Under the pieces are notes generated by a model, which made no database searches, was not told where the DNA came from, and worked only from the letters and a program-made list of their open reading frames with translations. From Fonticella tunisiensis (GTDB taxonomy: Bacteria; Bacillota; Clostridia; Clostridiales; Caloramatoraceae), in the NCBI RefSeq assembly GCF_004364155.1, contig NZ_SOAZ01000003.1:117972-181971 (forward strand): 64,000 nt of DNA, in the 5' to 3' direction. A program made the position numbers and the translations under genes. This document shows positions 44,196-52,454 of the stretch, piece after piece; positions within the stretch are counted from its first letter, which is position 1, and the number at the start of each line of letters is the position of its first letter.

Positions 44196-44640
44196 CCCTG
44201 TCAAGGCTTGTACTATTAGGAGTTTTCAGCCACTTATCAGAAATCACAACATGCCTGCAGCTGCTGGATTTACTTTTCAGGAAGGTATTTAAAACCTGCC
44301 ACTTTACTTTCCCATAGGTCTGGTCTTTGATGCAATTGCACATACTACATTTTATTACAAATTCCTGCTTTTTTTTGCAAACAGAATGTGTGAAATAAAT
44401 ATTACATCATAGAAATTTTATTCAAATAGGTGTATTATGACCCTGATACTCCATGACATACACTATATCCAGGGAATAACAATCTGTGATAACGGCCATG
44501 TTCATGAATAAGCCTTTTATACCTGTCCTGCAAAGGATATTGCAGGAGGAGGCCATATATATCTTACCTTAGGGAAAGCAAGCCATATTGCAGGCATATT
44601 CATCCCATGAATTTTTATACGAGGATGAAGTTATATAGAT
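44196..44640. pseudogene. Collapsed duplicate of the UvrC-like/GNAT/YmaF block
   Basis: 44196-44281 matches 2351-2440 inside the UvrC-like gene. 44284-44370 then matches the acetyltransferase remnant and spacer (about 3508-3660), and 44428-44640 is a decayed YmaF gene (CCCTGATACTCCA, GGCCATGTTCATGAATA). The order is that of 2.3-4.0 kb with an internal loss of about 1 kb. The YmaF copy has stops and indels. Confidence 0.7.
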
Positions 44641-44745
44641 TGGTTCATGCAGCAAATGGTTGTCTGAAAAAGAAACCTATGTTGACATCTGAACCTTTTG
44701 TATGCTAAAGTAGTAAAAAATTAATAAAGGGAATACCAATGTGTT

Positions 44746-44844
44746 TAAAAGACTGCCATGTGTCAAGAGTACCACAAACAAAAGTTTGTTGTAAAGGAGC
44801 AGTCGCCAATGACAGGTTTAGGCTGTCATTTTTCTACAAGGAGG
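44746..44844 (+). promoter_or_regulatory. Structured 5' leader of the amidohydrolase gene
   Basis: GACTGC (44750-44755) can pair with GCAGTC (44799-44804) around an inner hairpin ACAAAC-AAAA-GTTTGT. A second hairpin with T tract, ATGACAG/CTGTCAT then TTTTTCT, lies just before the ribosome site. The layout resembles an aptamer followed by a terminator. I do not recognise the class. Confidence 0.4.
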
Positions 44845-44850
44845 ATACTG

Positions 44851-45996
44851 ATGGAAGCGTTACTTCAAGAAATTCACAGGTCAATAATAGAAATACGAAG
44901 AAGACTTCATCAAATTCCTGAAACAGGATTTAAGGAATTTAAAACCTCAGAGGTAATCAAGGAAAAGTTAAGGGAATATGAATATGAAATTGAAGAGGCG
45001 GCACAAACCGGCATAATCGTTCGCAAAAAGGGTATTTCAGGCAGAAAGGCCATTGCCTTCAGGGCGGATATGGATGCTCTAATGGTTGAAGAAAAAACAG
45101 GCGTACCCTACGCTTCACAGCACCAGGGAAGGATGCATGCCTGCGGTCACGATGGCCATATTGCTATACTTCTCGGCCTTGCCATGTACCTGTCAAGGCT
45201 TGAAACCGTAGAAAGGGATATTGTCCTTATATTCCAGCCTGCCGAGGAGGGCCCGGGTGGAGCAAAAAACATTGTTGAGGAAGGATACCTGGATAAATAT
45301 AACGTTGAAGCTATATTCGGCCTTCATATTTACCCCGGCATTGAAGAAGGGAAAATAGGTATCGCCTCAGGTCCTCTGATGGCCCAAAATGGTGAAATAG
45401 ATATTACAATACACGCTAAAAGCAGCCATGGCGCCATGCCCCACAAGGGTGTTGATGGAATCATCATTGCCTCTCATCTGGTTCAAGCCTATCAAAGCGT
45501 TATAAGCAGAAGCATAGACCCTATTGACGGGGCCGTTCTGACCATAGGCAAAATTGAGGGCGGAGAGGCAAGAAATGTTCTAGCGGGAAAGGTACGACTT
45601 GAAGGAACTATGAGGGCCTTCAGCCCAGAGATATACAACACCCTTAAAAGAAGAATGCAGGAGATTAACCGCGGCCTTGAGATGAGTTTTAACTGCGAAA
45701 TTGAGCTTGAGATAAGGGACTTTTACCCTCCTGTAGTTAATGACCCTAACCTTTACTCAATCGTAAAGGATGCTTTAGGAGATAAGGCCGTAGACATCAG
45801 GCCCATGATGCTTGCTGAGGATTTCTCATACTACCAGCAGGCAATACCCGGCTTTTTCATGATGCTGGGGGCAAAAAACGAAGCTATGGGCTTCATTCAC
45901 CCCCTTCACAGCTGCTACTTCAACTTCAATGAAGATATTTTAATACATGGGGTAGAGGCATTTATTAAAATATGTAGAGCTCTAGGTGCGCTATAG
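44851..45996 (+). CDS. M20 family amidohydrolase
   Basis: This 381-residue metallo-amidohydrolase is of the IAA-amino-acid hydrolase/N-acyl-amino-acid deacylase group. Metal and catalytic motifs are FRADMDALMVEEKTGVPY, MHACGHDGHIAILLGLA, QPAEEGPGGAKN and the final HPLHSCYFNF. The central SSHGAMPHKGVDGI is the dimerisation domain. GGAGG lies six bases before ATG 44851; a longer frame from 44758 crosses the leader hairpins and is rejected. It may release amino acids from N-acyl or peptide conjugates, or act in lysine synthesis as acetyl-diaminopimelate deacetylase. Confidence 0.88.
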   Translation: MEALLQEIHRSIIEIRRRLHQIPETGFKEFKTSEVIKEKLREYEYEIEEAAQTGIIVRKKGISGRKAIAFRADMDALMVEEKTGVPYASQHQGRMHACGHDGHIAILLGLAMYLSRLETVERDIVLIFQPAEEGPGGAKNIVEEGYLDKYNVEAIFGLHIYPGIEEGKIGIASGPLMAQNGEIDITIHAKSSHGAMPHKGVDGIIIASHLVQAYQSVISRSIDPIDGAVLTIGKIEGGEARNVLAGKVRLEGTMRAFSPEIYNTLKRRMQEINRGLEMSFNCEIELEIRDFYPPVVNDPNLYSIVKDALGDKAVDIRPMMLAEDFSYYQQAIPGFFMMLGAKNEAMGFIHPLHSCYFNFNEDILIHGVEAFIKICRALGAL

Positions 45997-46028
45997 ATCA
46001 GCAATAACTTCCTAAGTAAATTAAAAGT

Positions 46029-46080
46029 GCCAGTCATCGGATAATCGTTTCTTCAGGCGACGGTGACTGGCACTTTTTAT
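46029..46080 (+). terminator. Terminator of the amidohydrolase gene
   Basis: AAAAGTGCCAGTCA and TGACTGGCACTTTTT pair around a loop of about 22 bases that contains a further short stem. It starts about 30 bases after the stop. Confidence 0.8.
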
Positions 46081-46209
46081 ATTGGTAGCAAAAATCAACC
46101 TCATTACCATATCGCACTCGACATTTTACCCTAAATTACTACTTTTTTTGCAACTCAGGACTCCATCCTGAATATTATACCATAGGAAGTTAATGCAAAA
46201 GGTGATATT

Positions 46210-46500
46210 ATGACCTATGGTCATACCCATTATTATGAAGGAATAACCTCCTATGAGCATGGACACGTCCACGGCTTTGCTGGAATTACAAGTTATGCCC
46301 CTGATACTCCAGGGCATGTACACTATATTCAGGGTGTAACAACCTACGATGACGGTCATGTTCATGAATATGGTTTTTATACCGGACCTGCTGTCCCGCT
46401 GCCAGAAGGGGGGCACACCCACCTTATAAAGGGGAAAACAGCATATGCCGCAGGCCATATCCATCGCATGAAGGTTTATTCAAGCGATGAAATCATGTAG
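46210..46500 (+). CDS. YmaF family histidine-rich protein, copy 2
   Basis: This 96-residue protein is almost the same as the 3716-4006 product, with the same six H-x-H units (YGHTHYY, HGHVHGF, PGHVHYI, DGHVHEY, GHTHLI, AGHIHRM). AAAGGTG lies before ATG 46210. Homology to copy 1 extends about 80 bases upstream and 150 bases downstream, including the hairpin at 46573-46596, so it arose by segmental duplication. Differences are mostly silent or conservative, which suggests both copies are kept. Confidence 0.8.
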   Translation: MTYGHTHYYEGITSYEHGHVHGFAGITSYAPDTPGHVHYIQGVTTYDDGHVHEYGFYTGPAVPLPEGGHTHLIKGKTAYAAGHIHRMKVYSSDEIM

Positions 46501-46659
46501 ATAAGTGCGAAAAAGGAGGCTGTTGAATGGCTTAAAGTCTCTTCAACTGCCGCTATACATTTCTCTGACTAAGGAGCGAGTATTTAAACCCGCTCCTTGG
46601 GTTTTACATCTGAAACTTTAAATAAAATATCAGTCCTATCAAGCCAGATAAATTTTTAT

Positions 46660-46768
46660 CTAAATATCTCCTTTAAGTCAATAGTCAAGGAATCAAATAT
46701 TCTTGCCTTAATCCTGTCCGATTCGGAATATATTTTAGGCTCTTCATAATTTCCAGAATCACCTACTT
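46660..46768 (-). pseudogene. Unrecognised C-terminal gene scrap
   Basis: The minus strand reads GDSGNYEEPKIYSESDRIKA, then RIFDSLTIDLKEIFR and a stop. The upstream side is replaced by about 20 bases also found in the YmaF gene (AAGGGGAAAACAGCATAT). It is a 3' end without its gene. Confidence 0.4.
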
Positions 46769-46803
46769 GGTATACAAAAAGGGGAAAACAGCATATCTAA
46801 TGC

Positions 46804-47820
46804 CTACAACAAAAATATATTGTTTTTACTGCATTCTTCAATCATTTCCTCTGGCCATATACCAGCCTGAACTTCCCCTATATGGGCTTTTCTCAAAAAG
46901 AACATACATATTCTGGACTGACCAATTCCTCCTCCCATGGTATATGGAAGCTTTCCTTCGAGGAGGAGACGATGAAATTCCAAATTCTTGCGCTCTTCAC
47001 AATCTGCAAGTTTTAATTGTCTAAGAAGAGCTTCTTCATCAACCCTTATCCCCATGGAAGAAAGCTCAAATGCTCTCTGAAGTACCGGATACCAGAATAT
47101 TATATCTCCGTTTAAGGTCCAGTCATCATAGTCAGGAGACCTTCCATCATGCTTTGTGCCAGATTTTAATTCTCCTCCAATTTGCATTACAAACACGGCG
47201 CCCTTTTCCTTGCATATCGCATCTTCCCTCTCCTTTGGAGTAAGTTCCGGATACATATCCTCAAGTTCCTGGGTAGTTATGAAGGTTATCCTTTCAGGAA
47301 GAATCTTTTCAATAAACGGATATATTTCAGATATATACTTCTCTGTCTCTTTAAAAACATCATATATGGCCTCAACCGTTAACTTTAATGTTTTCATAGT
47401 TCTATCCTTTTTATCTATAACCTTTTCCCAGTCCCATTGATCAACGTATATAGAATGTAGGTTGTCTAAATCCTCATCTCTTCTTATAGCATTCATATCT
47501 GTATAGAGCCCTTCTCCAACGTTAAATCCATATTTATAAAGAGCCATCCTCTTCCACTTTGCAAGGGACTGAACTATCTCAACCTCTGCTCCTCCTATTG
47601 CTTTTACATCAAAGGAAACGGGCCTTTCAACACCATTTAAGTTGTCATTAACTCCTGTGTTTGACTTTACAAACAATGGAGCTGAAACCCTTGTAAGATT
47701 TAACTTTTCAGAGAGCTTTCTTTCAAAAAAATCCTTAATCCTCTTTATTGCAACCTCAGTTTCCCTAAGATCAAGTTTAGAACTATATCCTTCAGGTATA
47801 ATAAGATCATTTTTCAACAT
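46804..47820 (-). CDS. asnA: Aspartate-ammonia ligase
   Basis: This 338-residue class II aminoacyl-tRNA-synthetase-like enzyme makes asparagine from aspartate, ammonia and ATP. Signatures seen are [46 protein letters not shown] and the C-terminal [16 protein letters not shown] (motif 3-like). Length is normal for AsnA. A T-box leader upstream links expression to uncharged tRNA-Asn. Confidence 0.94.
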   Translation of the reverse strand: MLKNDLIIPEGYSSKLDLRETEVAIKRIKDFFERKLSEKLNLTRVSAPLFVKSNTGVNDNLNGVERPVSFDVKAIGGAEVEIVQSLAKWKRMALYKYGFNVGEGLYTDMNAIRRDEDLDNLHSIYVDQWDWEKVIDKKDRTMKTLKLTVEAIYDVFKETEKYISEIYPFIEKILPERITFITTQELEDMYPELTPKEREDAICKEKGAVFVMQIGGELKSGTKHDGRSPDYDDWTLNGDIIFWYPVLQRAFELSSMGIRVDEEALLRQLKLADCEERKNLEFHRLLLEGKLPYTMGGGIGQSRICMFFLRKAHIGEVQAGIWPEEMIEECSKNNIFLL

Positions 47821-47943
47821 TTCTATTGCCTCCTAAATTTTTACTATTAGTAAATTTCATGTGTATATTTCTCTAACTTCATCGTTAAATTTTATATAAT
47901 AAAAGACATATATTATTTATAAAGCATGGCCATGCAATATAAA

Positions 47944-48212
47944 TTAAAAAAGTCTTTCATCCCAAAAAAGGGACGAAAGACTTAACTTCCGCGGTACCAC
48001 CCAAATTAGCAAAATTGCTCACTCTACCAGTACGGAACAATAACGTTCGATACTGTCCTATATGTAACGGTTAGGCTCCGTCTAAGTCTACTCTCCAAAA
48101 GGATTTCGGTTAGAAACTCTGAGATGTTCTTCAATAAAAGCCTCGTATTGGCCTCCCACCACCGCCAACTCGCTTTGACTACAGCTTTTACCTACTCTTC
48201 TCTTCATAGTTT
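47944..48212 (-). promoter_or_regulatory. T-box riboswitch upstream of asnA
   Basis: On the minus strand the canonical antiterminator GGGTGGTACCGCGG (about 47987-48000) is followed by a terminator GTCTTTCGTCCC...GGGATGAAAGAC with a T tract (47944-47980). Stem I starts near 48210 (AGAGTAGGT). An AAC codon in GAAGAACATC lies where the specifier is expected, fitting tRNA-Asn. Confidence 0.9.
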
Positions 48213-48235
48213 TTAGTTATCTTTAAATTATTACC

Positions 48236-48264
48236 ATTATAATATTCAGCTGTTGTTGTGTCAA
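48236..48264 (-). promoter_or_regulatory. Sigma-A promoter of the asnA T-box transcript
   Basis: On the minus strand, TTGACA (48264-48259) and TATAAT (48241-48236) are exactly 17 bases apart. Both are perfect consensus. Transcription would start near 48229, just ahead of Stem I. Confidence 0.88.
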
Positions 48265-48358
48265 TATACTTTTTTACATTTTTCGCTTAACATTTTTATG
48301 CATCATATACTTTATCAATTTTTAGCATCAAACTCATGCATAGTATTATCATAAATTT

Positions 48359-48655
48359 TTATAACTTTAATCTTCCCCCATTCTCCCTGAGCCACTTCTT
48401 TTTCTCCTTATAGTCCGGCATAACGTACTCAACCAAACTCCAAAACTTACTTGAATGATCCTGGTGCTTAAGATGACAAAGCTCATGTATAACAACATAA
48501 TCAATTACAGACAAGGGGGCCATTATAAGCCTCCAGTTAAAATTTATATTTCCCCTGCTGGAGCAGCTTCCCCAAATGCTTTTTTGTTCCTTTACTACTA
48601 CCCTAAACCTTTCCCATAAGCGGGGAATTTTTATTGAAACTAACATATAAAGCAA
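48359..48655 (-). pseudogene. YgjP-like (DUF45) metallopeptidase, C-terminal fragment
   Basis: IWGSCSSRGNINFNWRLIMA, then VIDYVVIHELCHLKHQDHSS with the zinc-binding HExxH, is diagnostic of this family. About 130 N-terminal residues are missing; full proteins are about 230 residues. No good start or ribosome site is present, so this is a 3' remnant. Confidence 0.75.
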
Positions 48656-48756
48656 AAGACTAAACTGGTTTCACATCATTTTAGTACCATGCATGTAAAC
48701 CAAAGCCCGATGGATTAACAGCATATCGTCCTTTTATTTCATATGTAAGAAGCCTA

Positions 48757-49260
48757 ATGGCTTGTAGTGCTCTTATTTGTTTGATTTGCCATTAGAAGTA
48801 GAAGTATTACCTTGGGTATTAGCGTTTCGTTGACCGAAACCAAGCCTACCGCCTACATTACGGCATAACCTGAGCTTGTGTAATTACCCCGTCAGAAATT
48901 AATTTATCTAGGGTATTATCTCTTCTTGTATTTTGTCTCGGTATCTGTTTATTGTTCCGATTATATTCCGCAATATTGTCTTGAGAAGTATTGCCCTGCT
49001 GTTCCTTAGCATTACCCTCTTGGTTTCTTTTTCCTATCCGAAGACTAAATTGTCCCATATTTGCCGTAAGAGTCTCTACAACCTGATCTGCTTGACCTTG
49101 TGAATTGTTCCATAATCTACAAGGGATTTAACACGCTCTTCAATAGGATTGATTTTACTATAAGATGGCTTTGTGGCAGTTTTGTTGCAAGAAAATGAAT
49201 AAGTTATTATCGAGCCTTTACAGCTGCCATCATATTCTTATAGACTTCTCTTAAAACTCC
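48757..49260 (-). pseudogene. Decayed secreted/low-complexity repeat protein gene
   Basis: Pieces in different frames read KINPIEERVKSLVDYGTI, QADQVVETLTANMGQFSLRI, TLDKLISDGVITQAQ and QRNANTQGNTSTSNGKSNK. The LVD.GTITQ.QAD-type unit occurs twice, as in DUF2680-like clostridial proteins. Several frameshifts separate the pieces. Confidence 0.5.
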
Positions 49261-49289
49261 AGTGCGTTAAACTTAATTTTTACACAGTG

Positions 49290-49630
49290 AAGACTATATA
49301 CTTGCTATTTTTAATACATAGTAGCTTTCACTATCCCTGAATATGAAGTCCACTTTTACAATCTCATTCTTTTCCTTTAAATAATAGGTAAATGTTATTT
49401 CTGATTACCTATAGGCTTTATAGAGGGCTCCATACTTTTATCGGAGAAATAGATGCCCAGCCTTCATCCTTTTTCTCAAATTGGAATTCTCTATCCTTTT
49501 TTGTGGTTATTTTTGAAATGCTGGTACTGTTTCCCTTAAAAATAGAAATAATAGAAATGTTTCGTGATGAAATCCTCAGGAAATATTTTTTAGTTCATAA
49601 CTGGAGAGAGGCCGTTGCAAAAACATCTTA
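49290..49630 (-). pseudogene. Decayed unrecognised gene
   Basis: On the minus strand, KGNSTSISKITTKKDREFQF, then EKKDEGWASISPIKVWSPL and, in another frame, KEKNEIVKVDFIFRDSESYY. These look protein-like but lack a common frame. A plus-strand frame at 49392-49631 is its shadow. Confidence 0.35.
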
Positions 49631-49688
49631 AAAATATCATTCAAAAAGATGGCATATCCTTAAGATTAAGAACACGCCACCTTCTTCC

Positions 49689-50228
49689 CTACCAGTGTTT
49701 GGAGGTAGCCTCACTATTTGAAATATTATTCTTGTAGCTTAGCATCAGGCATAATGCGTCAAGTACTATGTGCAGGCTTTGATCGAAAAGGGAACTAAGC
49801 AGCTGAACGGATTTTGTCTGCTCTCCGTCATCCCCCTTTGTAGTTCCTGGAACTATTAATACTTTCTCTGCCAAAGCTGCAAGAGTTGATATTTCTTTGC
49901 TTGTAACAACAATTACATGGCAATCCTTATTCTTTGCCTTTTTGGTGTTTACAACCACATTATCGCTCTCGCCTGAACTTGATATTGAAAAGTATATATC
50001 GCCCTTATCAACGGCCGGAGTTATAGTTTCTCCTACAGAATATACCGTATAGCCAAGATGCATGAGCCTCATGGCAAAGCCTTTTCCCATAAGACCTGAA
50101 CGGCCTTCTACATCTACAAATATTCTTTTATCTTTGAATATGAAATTTACAATTTCTTCAAGCTATGCTCTGTCTACCTTTGATATGACAGAATTAATTT
50201 CATTAAGTATTACATTTAGCGTATCCAT
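49689..50228 (-). pseudogene. hxlB: 6-phospho-3-hexuloisomerase with an early amber stop
   Basis: From ATG 50228 the frame reads MDTLNVILNEINSVISKVDR-A, then TAG (plus-strand 50163-50165), then LEEIVNFIFKDKRIFVDVEG and a normal SIS-fold domain (SGLMGKGFAMRLMHLGY, FSISSSGESDNVV). Without the stop it would be 179 residues, the usual length. The enzyme interconverts hexulose 6-phosphate and fructose 6-phosphate in the ribulose monophosphate route. The start follows the hps stop directly. Either a pseudogene or a sequencing error; an internal ATG at 50090 would give an incomplete protein. Confidence 0.85.
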
Positions 50229-50847
50229 CTATATCATCTCCCTAAACTTCCTAGCAGCGTCTGCTATATTCGGTGCTTTCGTTATAGCCCCGCCAATTGT
50301 AACGATATCCACATTTGCTTCTTTTATTTCTGCTATAGTTTGATAACTGCCTCCTCCAGCTACCGCTATTCTAGTTATCTCGGAAAACTTATCCTTGAAT
50401 TCCTCTATAAGAGAGATTATGTTACCTCCTACAGAATCTGTGGATAGGTGGACACAAAATATAGCCTCTGTAAATTCCTTAAGCTTCTGTAATTTAGTAT
50501 CCTCCACTTCCAAAAGATCAATTAGCATGATTTTATGAAATTCCTTTGCTAATTTTGTAGCATACCCTTAAAGTAGTATCAATTGATTCTGCACCCATAA
50601 CCGTTGCAATGTCTGCACCACTGTTATAAGCAGCCTTGAATTCATAGGCACCTTCATCAATTGTTTTTATATCAGCCAGAATAACCTTATCCGGAAATGT
50701 CTCCTTTAGTTCCCTTATGGAGTTCATTCCAAAATCCTTTATCAATGAAGTACCAACTTCAATTATATCTACATAAGGGCACGCTTCTCTTCCTATTTCC
50801 TTAGCCCTCTCAATACTTACCCTATCTATTGCAAGTTGTATTTGCAT
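50229..50847 (-). pseudogene. hxlA: 3-hexulose-6-phosphate synthase with a frameshift
   Basis: The N-terminal part (from ATG 50847) has IQLAIDRVSIERAKEIG, DIIEVGTSLIKDFGM and VILADIKTIDEGAYE, the catalytic Asp-x-Lys block. It ends by frameshift after VCYKISKGIS. The C-terminal part (50229-50560, next frame) continues LAKEFHKIMLIDLLEVEDTK and IAVAGGGSYQTI. Removing one base from the T run at 50553-50556 restores a single frame of normal length (about 205 residues). The family condenses ribulose 5-phosphate with formaldehyde, or the reverse. Its ribosome site lies inside the kinase gene. Confidence 0.87.
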
Positions 50848-50848
50848 T

Positions 50849-51796
50849 CTATCCCCTCGCCTGTTCTTTTAAATATTGATTGAGTTTTGCTCTATCTGGT
50901 AATCCTTCGTTGTCACCAGGCACCATTACCTGAAGGGATCCTATGGCATTACCTCTTACTACTGCATCTCTAAGTGGTAATTTCTCCAGAAGCCCGCTTA
51001 TAATACCAACAGCAAATCCGTCTCCCGCTCCAACAGTATCTACTACCATTGGAACCTTAAAGCCTGGTACTGTATAGGACTCCTCTCTTGTCTTAACAAA
51101 TGCACCCTTTTCTCCAATCTTAACGATTACGATTTTAACCCCAAGCTTCAGATAGAAGTCTGCAATCTCATTCGGATTCTCGCTTCCCGTAAGCATTACT
51201 CCCTCAGAAATTCCAGGAAGCACCATGTCGCACTTGGATGCAATGTCGTTTATAACCCTGACCATTTCCTCCTTGCTTGGCCAAAGTGAAGGTCTTAAAT
51301 TCGGATCAAAGGTTATAAACAGCCCCTTCTCCCTTGCCTTTTTAATCAGTCTATAGGTGGCTTCCCTACAACTTAGAGAAAGGGCCGGAGGTATTCCTGT
51401 AACGTGAACGTGCCTTACGCTCTCAAAGTCTATCCTATCAATATCCTCCTTGCTCATATGGGATGCTGCAGAACCCTTTCTAAAATAAACAACTTCTGGG
51501 TCTCCGGTTTCAACTTTGCTTTTCATCTGGAAGGCTGTTGGATAATTTGAATCAAAGGTTATATATTTTGTGTCTATCCCCTCATTATCCAGGAAATTTT
51601 TAATATACTTTCCGAAGGGGTCTACCCCAAGCTTTGTTACGTAGCTAACATCATAACCAAGCCTCTTTAGACCTATACAAACATTAACCTCCGCCCCCGC
51701 TAGGGATCTTGTAAACTTCTCAACATCCTCAAGCTTGCCAACATAATCCGCAATAAACATTGCCATAGGTTCGCCTACTAATATAATCTCAGGCAT
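50849..51796 (-). CDS. kdgK: PfkB family sugar kinase, probable 2-keto-3-deoxygluconate kinase
   Basis: This 315-residue ribokinase-fold enzyme has the N-terminal SLAGAEVNVCIGLKRLGYDV, FDPNLRPSLWPSKEEM and the C-terminal PfkB signature DTVGAGDGFAVGIISGLL with the catalytic Asp. These match KDG kinases, and the KDPG aldolase gene in the same operon supports that. ATG 51796 is preferred; ATG 51805 directly abuts the GGAG site. It overlaps the upstream gene by eight bases. Confidence 0.83.
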   Translation of the reverse strand: MPEIILVGEPMAMFIADYVGKLEDVEKFTRSLAGAEVNVCIGLKRLGYDVSYVTKLGVDPFGKYIKNFLDNEGIDTKYITFDSNYPTAFQMKSKVETGDPEVVYFRKGSAASHMSKEDIDRIDFESVRHVHVTGIPPALSLSCREATYRLIKKAREKGLFITFDPNLRPSLWPSKEEMVRVINDIASKCDMVLPGISEGVMLTGSENPNEIADFYLKLGVKIVIVKIGEKGAFVKTREESYTVPGFKVPMVVDTVGAGDGFAVGIISGLLEKLPLRDAVVRGNAIGSLQVMVPGDNEGLPDRAKLNQYLKEQARG

Positions 51797-52454
51797 TGCG
51801 ATCATCTCCTTTCATTGCATACAACTCGTCATAAAGTGCCTTTGCTCTTTTTTCATCATGTGGATATAAAAGCAATATATCAAATAAATTTGGGTAATAG
51901 CTAAGGCCTAGAAGTTCCTTTGCAAAGGCCATAGCTGCAATTTCACCAAGAGCCACAAGTTTTGATTTGTATTTTATGGGTCCAAACTTCCACAGCATTA
52001 TTTCTGTTTTTCTTGTATATATTTCCCTGTTATTGTCCTCAATAAAATGAAACATTTCATGGGCTATAAGAACATCATCAATCTTAACTTCATCTATAAG
52101 AAGATTGAGATTTTGCTCCGTAACTATTTCCTTTGTCTTTTTAACATTATCCATATATACGGTTATCTTATTGGGAGAATTAAACTTAGCAAACAAAATG
52201 TAATCCCCACTCTTACCGTTATCAAGCTCTGAAATGCTTATTCCAAGAAGCTTTGCATATTCACGGCAGGACCTTTTTCCATATTTGTTTATTATCTTAA
52301 TGGCCTCTTGATGTCCACACTCGTTAGCCCTTTCAATCATCACAAGCTTTTCACCTTGGGAAATTTTATTGTTAAGGGGTTCCCTCTTAAAGGTGTAAAG
52401 CCCCCAGATATTTTTATCTATATTCTTTAACTCTCTGACCATGTCTTTAATCAT
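51789..52454 (-). CDS. HExxH-containing protein of unknown function
   Basis: This 221-residue protein is not recognised. DDVLIAHEMFHFIEDNN (about residues 128-144) contains HEMFH, a HExxH zinc-protease motif, with ALGEIAAMAFAKELL downstream providing a possible third Glu ligand. It has no signal peptide or membrane segment. It overlaps the hydantoinase-like gene by four bases and the kinase gene by eight, so it is a fixed part of the operon. Confidence 0.7.
   Translation of the reverse strand: MIKDMVRELKNIDKNIWGLYTFKREPLNNKISQGEKLVMIERANECGHQEAIKIINKYGKRSCREYAKLLGISISELDNGKSGDYILFAKFNSPNKITVYMDNVKKTKEIVTEQNLNLLIDEVKIDDVLIAHEMFHFIEDNNREIYTRKTEIMLWKFGPIKYKSKLVALGEIAAMAFAKELLGLSYYPNLFDILLLYPHDEKRAKALYDELYAMKGDDRNA

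Noticed and set aside
44758..44850. 31-residue N-terminal extension of the M20 amidohydrolase
   Set aside because: It crosses a hairpin-rich leader and lacks conservation; GGAGG precedes ATG 44851.
49392..49631. Plus-strand open frame of 79 codons
   Set aside because: It lies opposite a decayed minus-strand gene whose translation looks more protein-like; no ribosome site or family.
50163..50165. Recoding of the TAG in the phosphohexuloisomerase gene
   Set aside because: No pyrrolysine or suppressor context is seen, and neighbouring genes in the operon carry ordinary lesions too; decay or error is simpler.
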